DNA from: Salarias fasciatus
Taxonomy: Eukaryota; Chordata; Actinopteri; Blenniiformes; Blenniidae
Assembly (NCBI RefSeq): GCF_902148845.1
Contig: NC_043754.1
Span: 23,774,431 to 23,838,430, forward strand
Length of the DNA stretch: 64,000 bases
Reading direction: 5' to 3'
Position 1 is the first letter of the stretch; each line of letters begins with the position of its first letter. A program made the translations under genes and the position numbers. The notes under the pieces are model-generated. The model saw only the letters and a list, made by a program, of their open reading frames with translations. It ran no database searches and was not told where the DNA came from. Shown here in pieces: positions 46,740 through 59,235 of the stretch.

Positions 46740-47770
46740 CCTTCACTGCATTTTTTTGCATTCATGTTCTCCATACAATGTATCTGGATATGTACATGTT
46801 ATTGATATTCTGCCTAACTCTGTCTCTCTCACTAGAACTGGACATTCATGGTCTGAAGCTTCTGCCTCCATCACATCTGGACTAAGTGGATGTCTGTTTG
46901 CTGCTTGTTCGTCTCCTTCTGTCCTCTCACCACAGCCAGGACAGAGCAGAACAGTCACCGCACATCTGTTAAAAGCTCTACAGCAGCTCATGAAAAGTGC
47001 TCAGAAAATCACTCTGTTGGTCGATGAACTCCTAAAACCCGATCCTGACAAGCTATAAAAAGGTTTATGGAAGAGCCAACCTGTAAAAACCTGAAAGTGA
47101 TTTCAATGTGTTTTTGTTATTTCAGGTTCATGACCAGATTAGCTAAATGAGAATTTTTGATTGATTTATTTGTGAAAATGTGATGAGACATGCTCAAAAT
47201 AGATGAAATTTACACCTCAGTCACACATTTCTGACTGAATTCCCAATAACACATCACCTACCTAAATATCAACCTGCCTTTTGAAGCTGCTGTGACTGTA
47301 ACTAAAGCTTTAATATGTGCTAATACGTAAGCCAGCAGGCAGAGAATCTGAAGGAGGATTGAAGTTTCTGTTATTTAACAAACTGATTAAGCACGTCATG
47401 GTGTCATGGTGTCAACTTTTTTTGAGGAATGATCCAGGTTTGTTCATGCAGCTGCAATAAACATTTTGGTGCTGGGGAGAAGCTATTTTGGGGTTAATGA
47501 GAATAAAGTGGAGGTTTGGGGGATACGACATAAGAAACGTCACAGTTCAGTCGAGTGAAACTAACCTTGCAGAAAGCCAAAAAAATGCATTAAATTGTTA
47601 CTTTTAAATCATCACAGGATTGTATTTACTGTGGTAAAACAGTGTTTTAAAATTTCAGTAAGTTCGTCAGTGAAATGTAGAACAAAATTTCAAAAGAAAA
47701 ATACAGAGAAATCAACTGAGGCATGGTTTTTGTTTATTTGCTGCCTCATTTCCCTGCAAATGTGTCCTTT
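46740..47770. other. Spacer, no gene recognised
   Basis: A 100-codon open frame at 46756-47058 resembles no family I know and directly follows a LINE fragment, so it is probably LINE 3' sequence. Confidence 0.4.
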
Positions 47771-47779
47771 TTTTCACAG

Positions 47780-49126
47780 TTACTGCCTTTTTCTGTAGAG
47801 GTACACTGAACCAGAAATGTAGCCGTCCTCAGATCCCGTCACTGCTTTGGACCACTGGTCCACCACGGAGACGTTCTCGCAGCCCCACAGCCCGTCCTCT
47901 TCCATCTGCATCAGTTCACGCTCCAGAGCAGCCACGTAGCCCAGGTTGTCTTCACCGTGTCTGCACGTCATGCACACGTAGCCACCTGTAGGTACGGAAA
48001 ACACAGTATTCAGTCACTGTAGGTTTGCATGTTCTCCCGGTGCCCAGTGGATTTAGGTTTAGATGTTGGATTAGTTGTTTTAGCCATTTTCACCAGATGA
48101 TGTGGAAAGTCTGAAAAAGCCCCGTTATGTCTGGTGAAATGGACAGAGTGAAGAATGAGAATGGCTTAAACCACAGCTATGCAAAATGCACGATTGTACA
48201 GCGCAGTATTTCACCTGGTTTGCAGACGCTCCACAGCTCTTTAACCACTCGTACTGGAACGTGATCCACGCTTAAAGATCCACAGATGACCACCACGTCA
48301 AATGAGTCTGTGGGGCGCGAAGAACCAACAGAAAATAATGTTTTGGCTCTTTGCAGTAGTTCATACTGGATTAAAACTGATAGAAAAACTACAGACATAG
48401 ACGGATTTTGACTCAGAAACTTGTTAGTTTCAGCAACTCTGTGTGTCCTCGAATCAAAATCACTTCCAGTCAAACAGGTTTGGCTATTAAAAAAAATGTG
48501 ACGAAAAAGCAAACAACCAAAAACAACACAAAAAAGAAACTCGGTGGCCTCTGCTGTCTCTGTAGTTGCCTTCTGTAGCGCCATGCCTGCTTGATGTGTA
48601 AGAGGACAATGCTCATTCTAAAAATTTAGCGATGAGTTAAAATAACCTGTACAGTCAACAAACCTGTTTCTGCAGGAAGCCGCTGCTCTCCCAAAAAGCA
48701 AAGCTTGAGGTCTCGATACAATTCCTTCTTTTGGGCCTGTTCCAACATGACCTTGCTTCCATCAATGCCCACAAAATTCCTGAAGCCAAACTGTTTCATC
48801 TGTATAAGACACACATTTGGATGGATTTAGGCCACAGGAGTTAAAGAATGGACAGAAAGCGATATGAGAGGAATGCTTCAAATGCGTGATTCCAAACGCT
48901 GAAATGCCTGACAAGTCATGTGGCCGTACCTGCTTGGCCAGCAATCCAGTGCCACAGGCTACATCCAGCACAGCAGCTGCTCCACGCTCACCGCTGTAAT
49001 GGCAGGAAACCGTCTTTGCTGCAACAGTTGCGGCATGGTAGTCCAGAGCAGCCACATCCTGAAAACGTGAACACATGCTTCAATATGCTTTGAAAAAAAT
49101 ATATAAATACAGTATAGCCTATATAG

Positions 49127-49164
<38 letters not shown>

Positions 49165-49307
49165 TTGCATCAGCACAGCACCTGATCATAGTTTTCAGCC
49201 CAGGAGTCATAAAAAGCCATTTTATCTTCAACTGCAGCTGAACTGCGAGCTGATGAAATCATTTTTTTTACAGTCTTGATGGATCTTGCTGATGTTACTC
49301 CTTCCAT
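47780..49307 (-). CDS. mettl27: METTL27-like methyltransferase, copy 2, 229 aa
   Basis: Five coding exons on minus: 49182-49307, 48930-49058, 48664-48799, 48215-48307 and 47780-47985. Exons 2, 3 and 4 are 129, 136 and 93 bases, identical to copy 1, and the phases agree. The start MEGVTSARS was chosen because a conserved exon 1 then ends in AENYDQ. Motif I VLDVACGTGLLAKQ, motif II FVGIDGSKVML and the SFDVVVICGSLSVDHVP strand are all intact. The end is VYLYRKRQ. A reverse-strand AATAAA at 47733-47738 lies 42 bases after the stop. The first intron holds an (AAT)n microsatellite at about 49129-49161. Confidence 0.92.
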
Positions 49308-49319
49308 TTCTGGACATAT

Positions 49320-50450
49320 GGGAACAAAGGACAATAATGATAACTAAAAAATAAAATAAAATAAAATAAGGAAGCATCTACACACACTCAACACATCAGC
49401 TTGATCTTCTTATTGAGCCAACAAAGGTTCTCTAGTCAAATCAACAGTAGCTGGAGTTTCAAGGCGCCGTACCTTCTCTGTGTCTTGATGCTGATCTTGC
49501 TGCAGCTGCACATGACAACATTAGCTACTGAGAGGATATGTCAGGAGCCTGAAGAGTCACCGCAGGGGCTAGACTCAAACCCAATCAATGGCGAAGCTGG
49601 ATCAACCTGTTGGTGCAGTGTTACTCTCAGAAAGTGTAAAGCCTGTGTCGTGTTCTGCCGCAGTGAGATCGGTGGTCCTGTGTTCTTCTGTTCTGGCGTC
49701 AGGTGGCCGGCGCCAGGCTGTGTGCACAAGCAGGGAGCTGGCTGCTGGTAGCAGGTTTGTTTCGCCTGTGGTGCCGGGGTGGAGATCGTTCCCCTGATGA
49801 GGAGAAACTCTACTTAACGGGACGAGAGACTCCACTTCAAGGCTGGAATGTGATGGGACAGCAGCGAGCTGAGAGGCGTGTCACCTGTCAGTGTTGCTTG
49901 ACTCCGGTCTTCTCTGCCTCCAGTCTGACAGCCTTTACAGCCAGTATTCCCGGCTTCCCTGGCCACATTTTGACTGAAAATTAAGTTCTGTCCCTGAAAC
50001 GCCTGCCCTGGAAGGGTATCTTGGGGCCTGAGGATCTGTTCTGGAGGAACCCCACTCACAGCGCCTTGGACTACATTCCTGATTTCTTGGTTCTAAGACT
50101 TTATGTTCATTAAAACGTTATCTGAACTTTATATCTCCGCCTTGCTTGCTTTCTGCGCCTGAGCCTCCATGCCATGGTGATGCTACTCATAATCTATGAG
50201 CTAAGTAAACAATGCACAGACAAAAGCTGCAGATATTACATGGGTGTGTTTATTCAGGAGGGAAACATTTACAGCATGTCAATAACGTGCATGGAGAGTG
50301 TTCTGTAAGAGCAACGAGCCTCTGGATCTACCATGAATATTATGATATCCAGAAATTGAAGAGATTGTTGACTGTGAACATTTCAAAGCACCAAAATGTG
50401 CAGGAAAATGTTGACGTTGTTGCAGCGTATCGTATCGTATTGCGTTACGT
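49320..50450. other. Spacer between METTL27-like copies 2 and 3
   Basis: No exon recognised. The interval 49560-50160 is more GC-rich than its surroundings, with open but unrelated frames on both strands, and may be a decayed transposon of unknown family. Confidence 0.35.
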
Positions 50451-51662
50451 CTATAGTTTCTTATAGAGGTACACAACGCCAGGTATGTATCCGTCCTCGT
50501 GCTCCGACACGGCCCTCTCCCACTGCTGGACCTCAGTCACCTCCACGCGAGTCCAGAGCCCCTCCTCCTCCAGCTGCCCCAGCAGGCCCTCCAGGCTGGC
50601 TTTGTACTGCAGGTTGTCTCTGTTACTTCTGGTTGTCATGCAAATGTAGCCACCTAGTGGAGAGAGCCGGCAGTGCAGGGGTGTTCCAGGGAAATTACTG
50701 GATTTAAAATCCATGATCAGAAAATTACACACACATATACACACACAAACACACACACTCTCCTTCTCACCAGGTTTAGCGAACTTGCAGAGATCTCTGG
50801 CCACTTCGACAGGAACCTGACCGACACTGAGAGCTCCGACGATCACCACCACGTCAAACGACCCGGCTGGAAGAGGTGAAGAGGGAAAGCTTTGCTCAGT
50901 CATGGAAATAGGATTGAGATGATTGATGAAATATTATTAATATTAAAGATCGAATTACCCCACTTGCCAGGCAGTGGGTCCTCCCCCAGCATGCACTGCT
51001 TCAAGTCCTCATATAATCCACTTTGTCTGGCCATCTCCAACATGGCTTCACTTCCATCTACACCCACAAAATGTTCATATCCATTTTTCTTCATCTGTTC
51101 AACAGAAACATTCGCTTCTGCATCACTGACAGTGACAGGATGATATCTGCATTAAATTTCAGCAACAATTCCACCCCGATAAATAAGATCATAGACTGTA
51201 ATGACTTAACACGGACTGGACTACTACACCAGCTGCCAGTTGACATCTTACTTGTTTGGCCATGAGTCCTGTGCCACAGGCCACGTCCAAGACCACGGCT
51301 GCCTCTGGAGCGCCGCTGAAATGGGACGAGATTCTGCTTGTTGCCAGAATGGGTGCACGGTAGTCCAACACGGCCAAGTCCTGATCGAAAGAGTTCAGAC
51401 AGCAGCTTTAATGACAGCAGTATTAGCCATAGACACCTGAATATATGCTGGAGGGCCTAAAGTTTGCCCTAATCGTTGCCACAGTTTTCAGAATTGATAA
51501 TTGGGAACACTCCTATTTCATTTGTTGAGTCACTTCTCCCACCTGCTCATAGTTCTTTGCCCAGGAGTTGTAAAAGCTGATCTTGTCTCTTGCCGTGGAA
51601 TTTTTATGAGCTGATAAAATAACAGCTTTTACATTTTCAAATGTGTTAGGGACAGAAGACAT
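50451..51662 (-). CDS. mettl27: METTL27-like methyltransferase, copy 3, 227 aa
   Basis: Five coding exons on minus: 51543-51662, 51252-51380, 50959-51094, 50771-50866 and 50451-50653, with the same phases as the other copies. Exon 4 is 96 bases, one codon longer. The start MSSVPNTFENVK matches copy 1 (MPRTFENAR). Motif I is VVLDVACGTGLMAKQ and motif II is FVGVDGSEAMLE. The central strand SFDVVVIVGALSVGQVP and the end GYIPGVVYLYKKL are typical for METTL27. Introns are very short (about 100-200 bases), making this the most compact copy. A reverse-strand AATAAA is at 50249-50254. It is divergently arranged with nf2, about 2.3 kb away. Confidence 0.93.
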
Positions 51663-51669
51663 GATGTAA

Positions 51670-53950
51670 ACCTGTGAAAAAACAAGTGAAGAATGAATAA
51701 ATACAACAACAACGCCAAATAAAACTAAATAAGTTAATGGATTTTTACGTTGGAGTTGAAAAAACGCAAGAAACAAAGATCCCCCCCCCCCATAGAGTGC
51801 CATAGTTATTGAACAATTTCAGAAACCACCATCCTAATTTAAAATTAGTTAGTTTTTGATTTGCTCATTTAAATTTAAAACTTTCATACATAATATATGT
51901 ATTTTTAAGAGTTTATTACGCTATTAACTTTTCTGTCGTCTTCCAGTCGTTTATCGTTTGATCTTGTTTACTGCTTGTTGTTTCAGTTTAAACATTCATT
52001 CCTGATTCCTGTTTGCTTTGTTGCGGTATCATACTTTGTACCGTAACACTGTTTTTTAGTTTATCTATTCATCAGAATATGTAAAGAAGCTAAAGTTTTC
52101 TAGAGAAAACTAAGACCACCAATCGATTCTCAAAGTATTGTTTTTCAAATGTCAATGTGCTGCAGATCTAACCCAATTACCGCAATAAAGGGAATGACTG
52201 GGTCTGGACAGTAAACACAATGTTACAACGAACAGGAGACATTAAAGAAAACGTATACAACACCGGAGTCCTGCTGGTGAAGCAAACATGCAGAAACGGA
52301 GACGGTCACCCGCAGAAACGTCGTCTCCTTCCTGAGCTGACCCGATCCCGATGTTATGGATCCAATTCATTTGTTCATATCCACAAAATCCACCAGGAAG
52401 CGAAAAGCAGCGTGCAGTGTGATTGGATGAAAAACGGTAAACCCTCAGTTCAGACTGTCAGGTAAAGGTGCGTTCAGGAACCCTCACCTACAATAGAAAT
52501 AATAAAAACCTTTCTCTAATCATGTTCCTGTACTTAATTTACGATTCAAACAGCAAAGCAAACGGAAGATATTACTGTCATTTTTCCAGTCCCACAAGTC
52601 TTGAGAATTAATCATACTGATCTGAGCACAATATTTTTTGTCTTTTAAATATTAACTTAACATCAAATATTCTGATTGTGAAACGTTGACAGAAGAAGAT
52701 AAGTTGTTTACCATAGTATTGTTTTTGCGTGTTTTCATTGTAACATTTGCATTCATGAATATGTCTAATTGTGAATATATGTAAGTTTAAAAACTCCTAA
52801 AACAATTCCCTCCCATTGTCAACATAAATGATACTAGATAGTAAAAATTAATGGCTGGCAGACAGATAAGTAGATAGATTCTTCATTTGAAGTAATTGGA
52901 ACTAAAATAAATGTACAATAAAGTTGCTCTCTAAGATTTGGGAGGCAGGATGATAACAAATTTGATCATTATATTGGGGAAGGGGTAGGATTAAATACGT
53001 TTTATGTCCTCCTACGCTTTTTCAGACATGTTCAAATAGTTATGTGTTACATGTATACACATGAAACTTGTGTCTGGAAAGGCATGCGTTCATTTATCTA
53101 TTTTTCTTTTTATTTATAGTCCAAAAATATTTATTTACAAGGAGTTTTACATTTGTGTGTATTTTGTGTCATATAATGGTTTTGACATGTCTGGAACAAA
53201 TTAATAATGAATAAATCAACATATCACCATCGGTTTTACTGCGATATTTTAATCCAGGGACGTATTTTTTTCTGCATGTAAATTCATTAAGTGTTTTCTG
53301 CATTGTAATCTTCTCAACTATCCAAGCATGTCGATAGGGTGTGGTGCGTTCGCGGTCACCACTAGCACGGCTCCTAAAGGTAAGTGAACGCAGCATTTCG
53401 GACTCCTGTGAACGTATCCATGGGCCTCAAATTCTTGCGCATGCGCAGTGCAGCTGAGCCTCAGAGTCAAAACAAAAAAATCAGAGTTAAGCTAAACCAC
53501 GTAGCAACACACAGTGTTAGCAAAGTGTTTTCCGAAGTGTTGTTTTTCTTCTTATCGTTATTTATTTATTATCAGACAGGTTGGGTTGCTGCATTTCACC
53601 ATGGAGGTTTTTAAAAAGTTTCGCTTTCTCCGCGGTTTGTTCTGGAAAGTTTTCGTGACTTCGCTGGAAAGTTGAGCAGCAGGAACAGTTAGCTTAGCAT
53701 CCCAAACACAAAACCTCCCATCAGCCTCGGAGGACGGTACAAGTTTTACTCTCAGGTAATCTCCCTCATCTACACTTCAGATGTTTAGTAGAGCCCGTGC
53801 GAGGTATTGCAGCAGTTTAACTGCTTAAATAAGTACCGATTTGAGTCTTGAAATGAGTAGCACATCTGTCCCAATGCTTCAAGTGTTATGCACCGCTTCT
53901 TTTTGAGGCATTTTCATATGTCTCGACCTCAGATTTGTCTTTTTTTCCCC
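51670..53950. other. Intergenic region with the nf2 promoter and leader
   Basis: No coding exon. The right part should hold the nf2 promoter and a non-coding first exon: a tttactctcag followed by gtaatctccctc at about 53756 looks like its donor, and cccccacag ending at 53956 is the acceptor of the first coding exon. Confidence 0.5.
53436..53447 (+). promoter_or_regulatory. NRF1-type palindromic site
   Basis: TGCGCATGCGCA is a perfect match to the NRF1 consensus. It lies about 540 bases before the nf2 start codon and about 300 bases before the proposed leader donor, a position typical of housekeeping promoters. Confidence 0.6.
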
Positions 53951-53980
53951 CCACAGGTTCCTCTTAAAAACAACTTCAAA

Positions 53981-56960
53981 ATGTCCATCCTAGGATTAAA
54001 GAAGAAACAGCCCAAGACTTTTAAAGTTAAAGTTATAACTATGGATGCTGAGATGGAGTTTAGCTGTGAGGTATGGACTGATGTAAATCAAGATTTTCTT
54101 CTTATTTGGCCTTTATTCAGTGTTTCAGACTCTTATTATTTACATACTGCGTGCAACATGTGAGTTAAACCCGAGCCTTACACATGCCCATGTGATCATT
54201 CATGTCAGAATTTTTGGTGGAGTCTGAAAGGCCTTTACTTGATTAAACTATTTGCTGTCATATGTTTAAGTTGTGATTCACACAGATTTCATGGACTTTA
54301 TGTCATATATAGTGTCTTGAAAGTGGAATAATTCCCTCAAATATATTGCAGTATATTATAAATCCCTCTTCAACAATGGCATGCATCCTCATTAGAAACT
54401 CATAAATATGATAAATCCATGTTTATTTATGTTGTGTGGCATGTGTGAACTGCATAATTCATATTCAATACATCACACCAGAATTTTGCTAACTTTATGA
54501 TTATCGTTATTACTCATAATTGGTGTAGAATACCAGATGTAAGGAAGCACAATAACTTCTTGCATCGCGGGTCTAGTTTTCATTATTTTTTGTTTCATTC
54601 AGGTAAAGTGGAAGGGTAAAGATCTCTTCGACCTGGTGTGTCGCACTGTGGGATTGAGGGAAACCTGGTTTTTTGGACTGAGATACACAGTAAAAGACAC
54701 CTATGCCTGGCTGAAACCAGAGAAACGGGTGAGTTGGAGGTCAATTGAACGATGAGGACTTTAATTACATCTAAAGTGACATTTCAGATCTGGAAATCAG
54801 TTACTATCTTTCATTTTAACTTTGTATTTAATGCTTAAATAGATATTTTACTGCTACTCCACAGACACTAAGTGACGTGATTCCAGAGCATATGTTGTTT
54901 GCAGTATTCATGTGATTGTGCACTTTATTCATTGCGCTGCCACTTTTCCATTTTTTCCATCAAGGTTTTGGACCAGGAGGTTCCGAAAGACTCTCCCATC
55001 ACGTTTCATTTTCTGGCTAAATTCTTCCCAGAAAAAGTAGAAGAGGAGCTAGTTCAAGAGATTACTCAACACCTCTTCTTTTTGCAGGTATCACAGAAAA
55101 TAATGATTTATTTAGATTTTATTGTTCTGTGGTGGAATAAATCATTACGTGTTTCAAACAGGCTGTATGAGAAAGCTTTTTCTGGTTTACTGCCTTTTTG
55201 ACAAACAAAACTGAAAGACTGAAACAGCCAAAGCTGTATTATGTTCTCTGCAATCTTTTTGTTGTTTACTACTGGTTGTCTGTGTATCATCTCTTGTGTC
55301 AAGTTTCTCCCTCAAGTGTGCCAATCAAATGCTGTAACCTCAAGAAAGCTGGTTAACGTCTTCTTGCTTGTTTATTTAGGTTAAAAAACAGATATTAGAT
55401 GAGGAGATATTCTGTTCCCCCGAAGCCTCCGTTCTGTTGGCATCTTATGCTGTTCAAGCCAAGGTGAGAAAACTGCGAAAGACCAAATCCGTGTTCCGTG
55501 TGTTGTCTTTTGAGGCTCACCAGGAACTTGATGCAGAAACAAAATGTTCTGAGTAGAAACGGGGAAGGTTTCACTGTGTGCATCAAATCAACAAACCTAA
55601 AATAACTCCTGCAGGCTTCAGATTTAGAGGAAAATGCACAAACCCAGATGTTTGCGATAGCTGCTGTGCCACATAACAACTTCTTCTTCTTTCTTTTGTT
55701 CTCTTCCACCCCCTCAATCTCAACCACAGTATGGAGACTATGATCCAAACTTTCACAAGCCGGGCTTCCTGGCACAAGACGAGCTGTTGCCTAAAAGAGT
55801 AAGTATATAACGCAGTCTGCTATTTAGACTATTAAAAACAAAAAAACCTGCTTCCTCACTTTTATTATTTTCCTGTTCGGAGAGATTTCTTCTCACACAG
55901 CCAGAGTCAGTGTTTCAGTGTTTGTGAGCTTTTGTGCATCAGTGTAGATAATGTTTCCCTGTGATCTTGTGTCTTTGTGTCAGGTTCTGATGCAGTACCA
56001 AATGACAGCTGACATGTGGGAGGAGAAGATCACAGCTTGGTACGCCGAGCACAGAGGCATCGCCAGGTAAGACAGCCCCAGGAGGGCCGCTGGGATCATG
56101 CGAGTGAAGATAAACACTTTAATGTTTCTGGATTCCGACTCGTGGATCTCGGTCTGTGCAGGGATGAAGCTGAAATGGAATACCTAAAGATCGCACAAGA
56201 CCTTGAGATGTACGGCGTCAGCTACTTTTCCATTACCGTGAGTAGAGCTGTCTGCTTTCGTCGCTACGTTTGTACAGATCCCATCATGTTTTCCCAGTAC
56301 TGTCTCGCCAACCCTTCATGCTACAACTCATTACTCCTCATGAATTATTCCAAAAATGATTCAACATCACATTTTCTGTTTTATTTCAGTCAGAACTGTA
56401 ATCACAGCTGTTTGAAATGCTTGAATGTGTGTAACATTTAACACGGTCTCGTGTTTTCTGTGTCACGTCTCCAGCAAAATAAAAGGGATACAGAGCTGCT
56501 ACTTGGAGTGGATGCTCAGGGTCTTCACATCTACAGCCCCAACAGCAAACTCAACCCCAACAAGTCCTTCCCCTGGAGCGGCATCCGCAACATCTCCTAC
56601 AGCGAAAAAGAGGTAAGAGGCTGAACTGAACCGATCCGCTCTGACAAACTGCTTCAATAGATGTCTTCATTACCTAAATCTTAAAATAGCTCATTGAGAT
56701 GTTTCTGTTTTAAAACTAAAAATGAGAATCAACATCAGATCCCGTCACCTTCTGCTGCCTGAACTGATTTCAGATGCCTGAGTCACATTTTGACGTTAAT
56801 CTCCACAATGGAGGTTTAATCCTAAAACTTGAAAGCAGACAGTGTTTCTAAATGGAAAACAAACCAAATCACATAATATCACCGTGGTTTTTAAGACGGG
56901 CTTTGTTTACTGGAAATTTCTAGGGACACAGACAAAAGTGTATATATGTATGTGTATATA

Positions 56961-57029
<69 letters not shown>

Positions 57030-59235
57030 AAAATGCAAACTGTTTCACTGTTAGAATTTCCTCAAAGCAGTGAATTTACATTTAAATCTCTGAGTTGAGT
57101 GTTTTCGTTTTGCCATTTTGCAGTTCACCATCAAACCTCTGGACAAGAAAAAGGATGTTTTCAAGTTCTACTCGTCTCAGCTGCGCGTCAACAAGCTGGT
57201 TGGTTTTCATCTCTGTCCACGTAGCCGATCAGCTGTTTCCCAGCTGTGTTAGGACTTGTTTTGCGTCTCTCGGCTCCGCAGATCCTGCAGCTGTGCATCG
57301 GTAACCACGATCTCTTCATGAGGAGGAGGAAGGTGGACTCTATCGAGGTGCAGCAGATGAAGGCTCAAGCCAAGGAGGAGAAGGCCCGCAAGAAGGTCGG
57401 ATCTCCGTCGGCCGCCCGGTGCTTCGCCGTGGTTGCTTTCTGTGCAGATGAGAGAGTTTCTTGTGTTTAGATGGAACGGCAAATCTTGGCGCGAGAAAAG
57501 CAGATGAGGGAGGAAGCCGAGCGAGCGAAAGAGGAGATGGAGCGGCGACTCTTCCAGCTGCAGGACGAGGCGCGACTGGCCAACGAGGCCTTGGTGAGAA
57601 CTTCCTGCGTGGCCTCAAGAGTTTCTTCAGCACAACCTGAAAGTTGTGTCTGGAATAGTTTGGTTTTTTGTTAATACAAATAAAATTGACTTCATTGTCC
57701 AGATTCGGTCTGAAGAGACTGCAGACCTGCTGGCGGAGAAGGCCCAGATCGCCGAGGAGGAGGCCAAGCTGCTGGCCCACAAGGCCGCTGAGGCCGAGCA
57801 GGAGAGGCAGAGGTTAGAGGTCACGGCCATGAAGACCAAGGAGGAGAAGAGACTCATGGAGCAGAAGATGAGGGAGGCCGAGCAGCTGGCCGTCAAACTG
57901 GTGGAGCAGTCGGAGCGCAGGTCTGAAAACGCCCCAGCTGCTGACACGTCGAGCTGAATTCAGTTAATCTGTTTTTCGGCGTCTCTGCTGAAAGCTGGTT
58001 CCTGCATTATCAGCACGACTCTTCACTTGAACAATGTTCTTTTCCAGCAGACTTCGGAGTGCTTGACACTGAATTGTGCTCAGGTGCAGCCCGTTTGCTC
58101 CGGTTATCCTAATTCCAATCTGATTAGGGTACAGCTGGAGCACGCCAAATTCAACGGATGTCGTTTAGAACTGTGCAGCTGTGCCGTGACCCAGCAGCGT
58201 GGGTTTGATCCTAAAGGGTTTCAGTGAAACTCCTTCATCTGGTTCCCCTCAGGGTTCGGTCTTGACCTTGAGTGTTATTGGAAGGACATTCGGTGTAAAA
58301 ACTGGCCAAGTCCACACAGCTTAATGCCATCGTCATCACTGTAGAAGTAAGCATGTTTTACATCCGAGGAATGACGTGACTGGTGTTGGCAGGTTGAAGG
58401 AAGCAGACCACCTGAAGCAGGACCTGACAGAAGCAAAGGACGCCGAGCGGCGAGCCAAGCAGAAGCTGCTGGAGATCACCAAGACCACGTACCCTGTAAC
58501 CACGCCATGGTTCTTATTTCTCTGAACGACTGTGTGTTTTTATCAATGAGTGTGTGTAAGATATCAATTTAGGATGTTAAAGTGCAGTCTTTGTAATAAC
58601 TGAGGCCACTGATTAGCTGCTGTGCTTTAAAGGTGATTTATTAGGTCAGAGTTTGAATCACCAGTGTGGGAATATTTTTTTCCTCTCATTCAGTGTGTCA
58701 GTTTGCTGACGCCGGTTTGCTTGTCTCCCAGCTCATAGCAGCATACTCTCCCCCTCCTGCTCCTCCTGAAGCCGCTGACTTTGGCTACGAGCCCCCCCGC
58801 CTGGACTTCAAGGACTCCGACATGAAACGGCTGTCCATGGAAATCGAGCGCGAGCGGTGAGCCGAAGCGGACGCGTCCCGCCGCGACGCTCGAGCCCCGA
58901 GTGTTAACGCCGTGCCGCTGTGCTTTGAGCGCAGGCTGGAGTACATGGAGAAGAGCAAACACCTGCAGGACCAGCTGAAGGAGCTGAAGTCCGAGATCGA
59001 GTCCCTGAAGCTGGAGGAGCAGCAGCAGCAGGCCGGCCTGTACAGCCTGCAGGGCGAGGCCAGGGGGTACGTCCCGGAGCCCGTCTACATACCTCACAGC
59101 AACGTACGTACGAGCCACGGGACCACGCACACGCCGCCGCCGCCGCTCATGTTTCATCTGCTCAGTCTCCTGCCGCTTGTCTTGCAGCGAAACTCTGCCT
59201 ACATGTCTCAGATGACCTTCTTCGAGGAAGTGTGA
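53981..59235 (+). CDS. nf2: Merlin (neurofibromin 2), complete, 16 coding exons, 587 aa
   Basis: Exons: 53981-54070, 54603-54728, 54965-55087, 55380-55463, 55730-55798, 55984-56066, 56162-56237, 56475-56612, 57124-57198, 57282-57395, 57471-57593, 57703-57920, 58393-58495, 58732-58856, 58935-59103 and 59188-59235. Exon lengths 126, 123, 84, 69, 83, 76, 75, 114, 123 and 218 equal those I recall for human NF2. Merlin is a FERM-domain membrane-cytoskeleton linker and tumour suppressor that acts on Hippo signalling. The FERM domain spans about residues 10-300, an alpha-helical coiled coil about 300-470 and the C-terminal domain the rest. The PAK/PKA site (human S518) is kept as S509 in KRLSMEIE. 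The N-terminus starts at [14 protein letters not shown], lacking the human extension before Met9. The end is FFEEV, where human isoform 1 has FFEEL. Confidence 0.96.
56968..57025. repeat. (TA)n and poly-T tract in an nf2 intron
   Basis: About 16 TA units followed by about 26 T, in the intron between exons 8 and 9, ending about 100 bases before exon 9. Confidence 0.9.

Noticed and set aside
50212-50466. Small plus-strand frame near METTL27-like copy 3
   Set aside because: It overlaps the 3' UTR and last exon of a well-supported minus-strand gene.
57340-57780. 146-codon minus-strand frame in nf2
   Set aside because: It is the antisense of the conserved coiled-coil exons 10-12.
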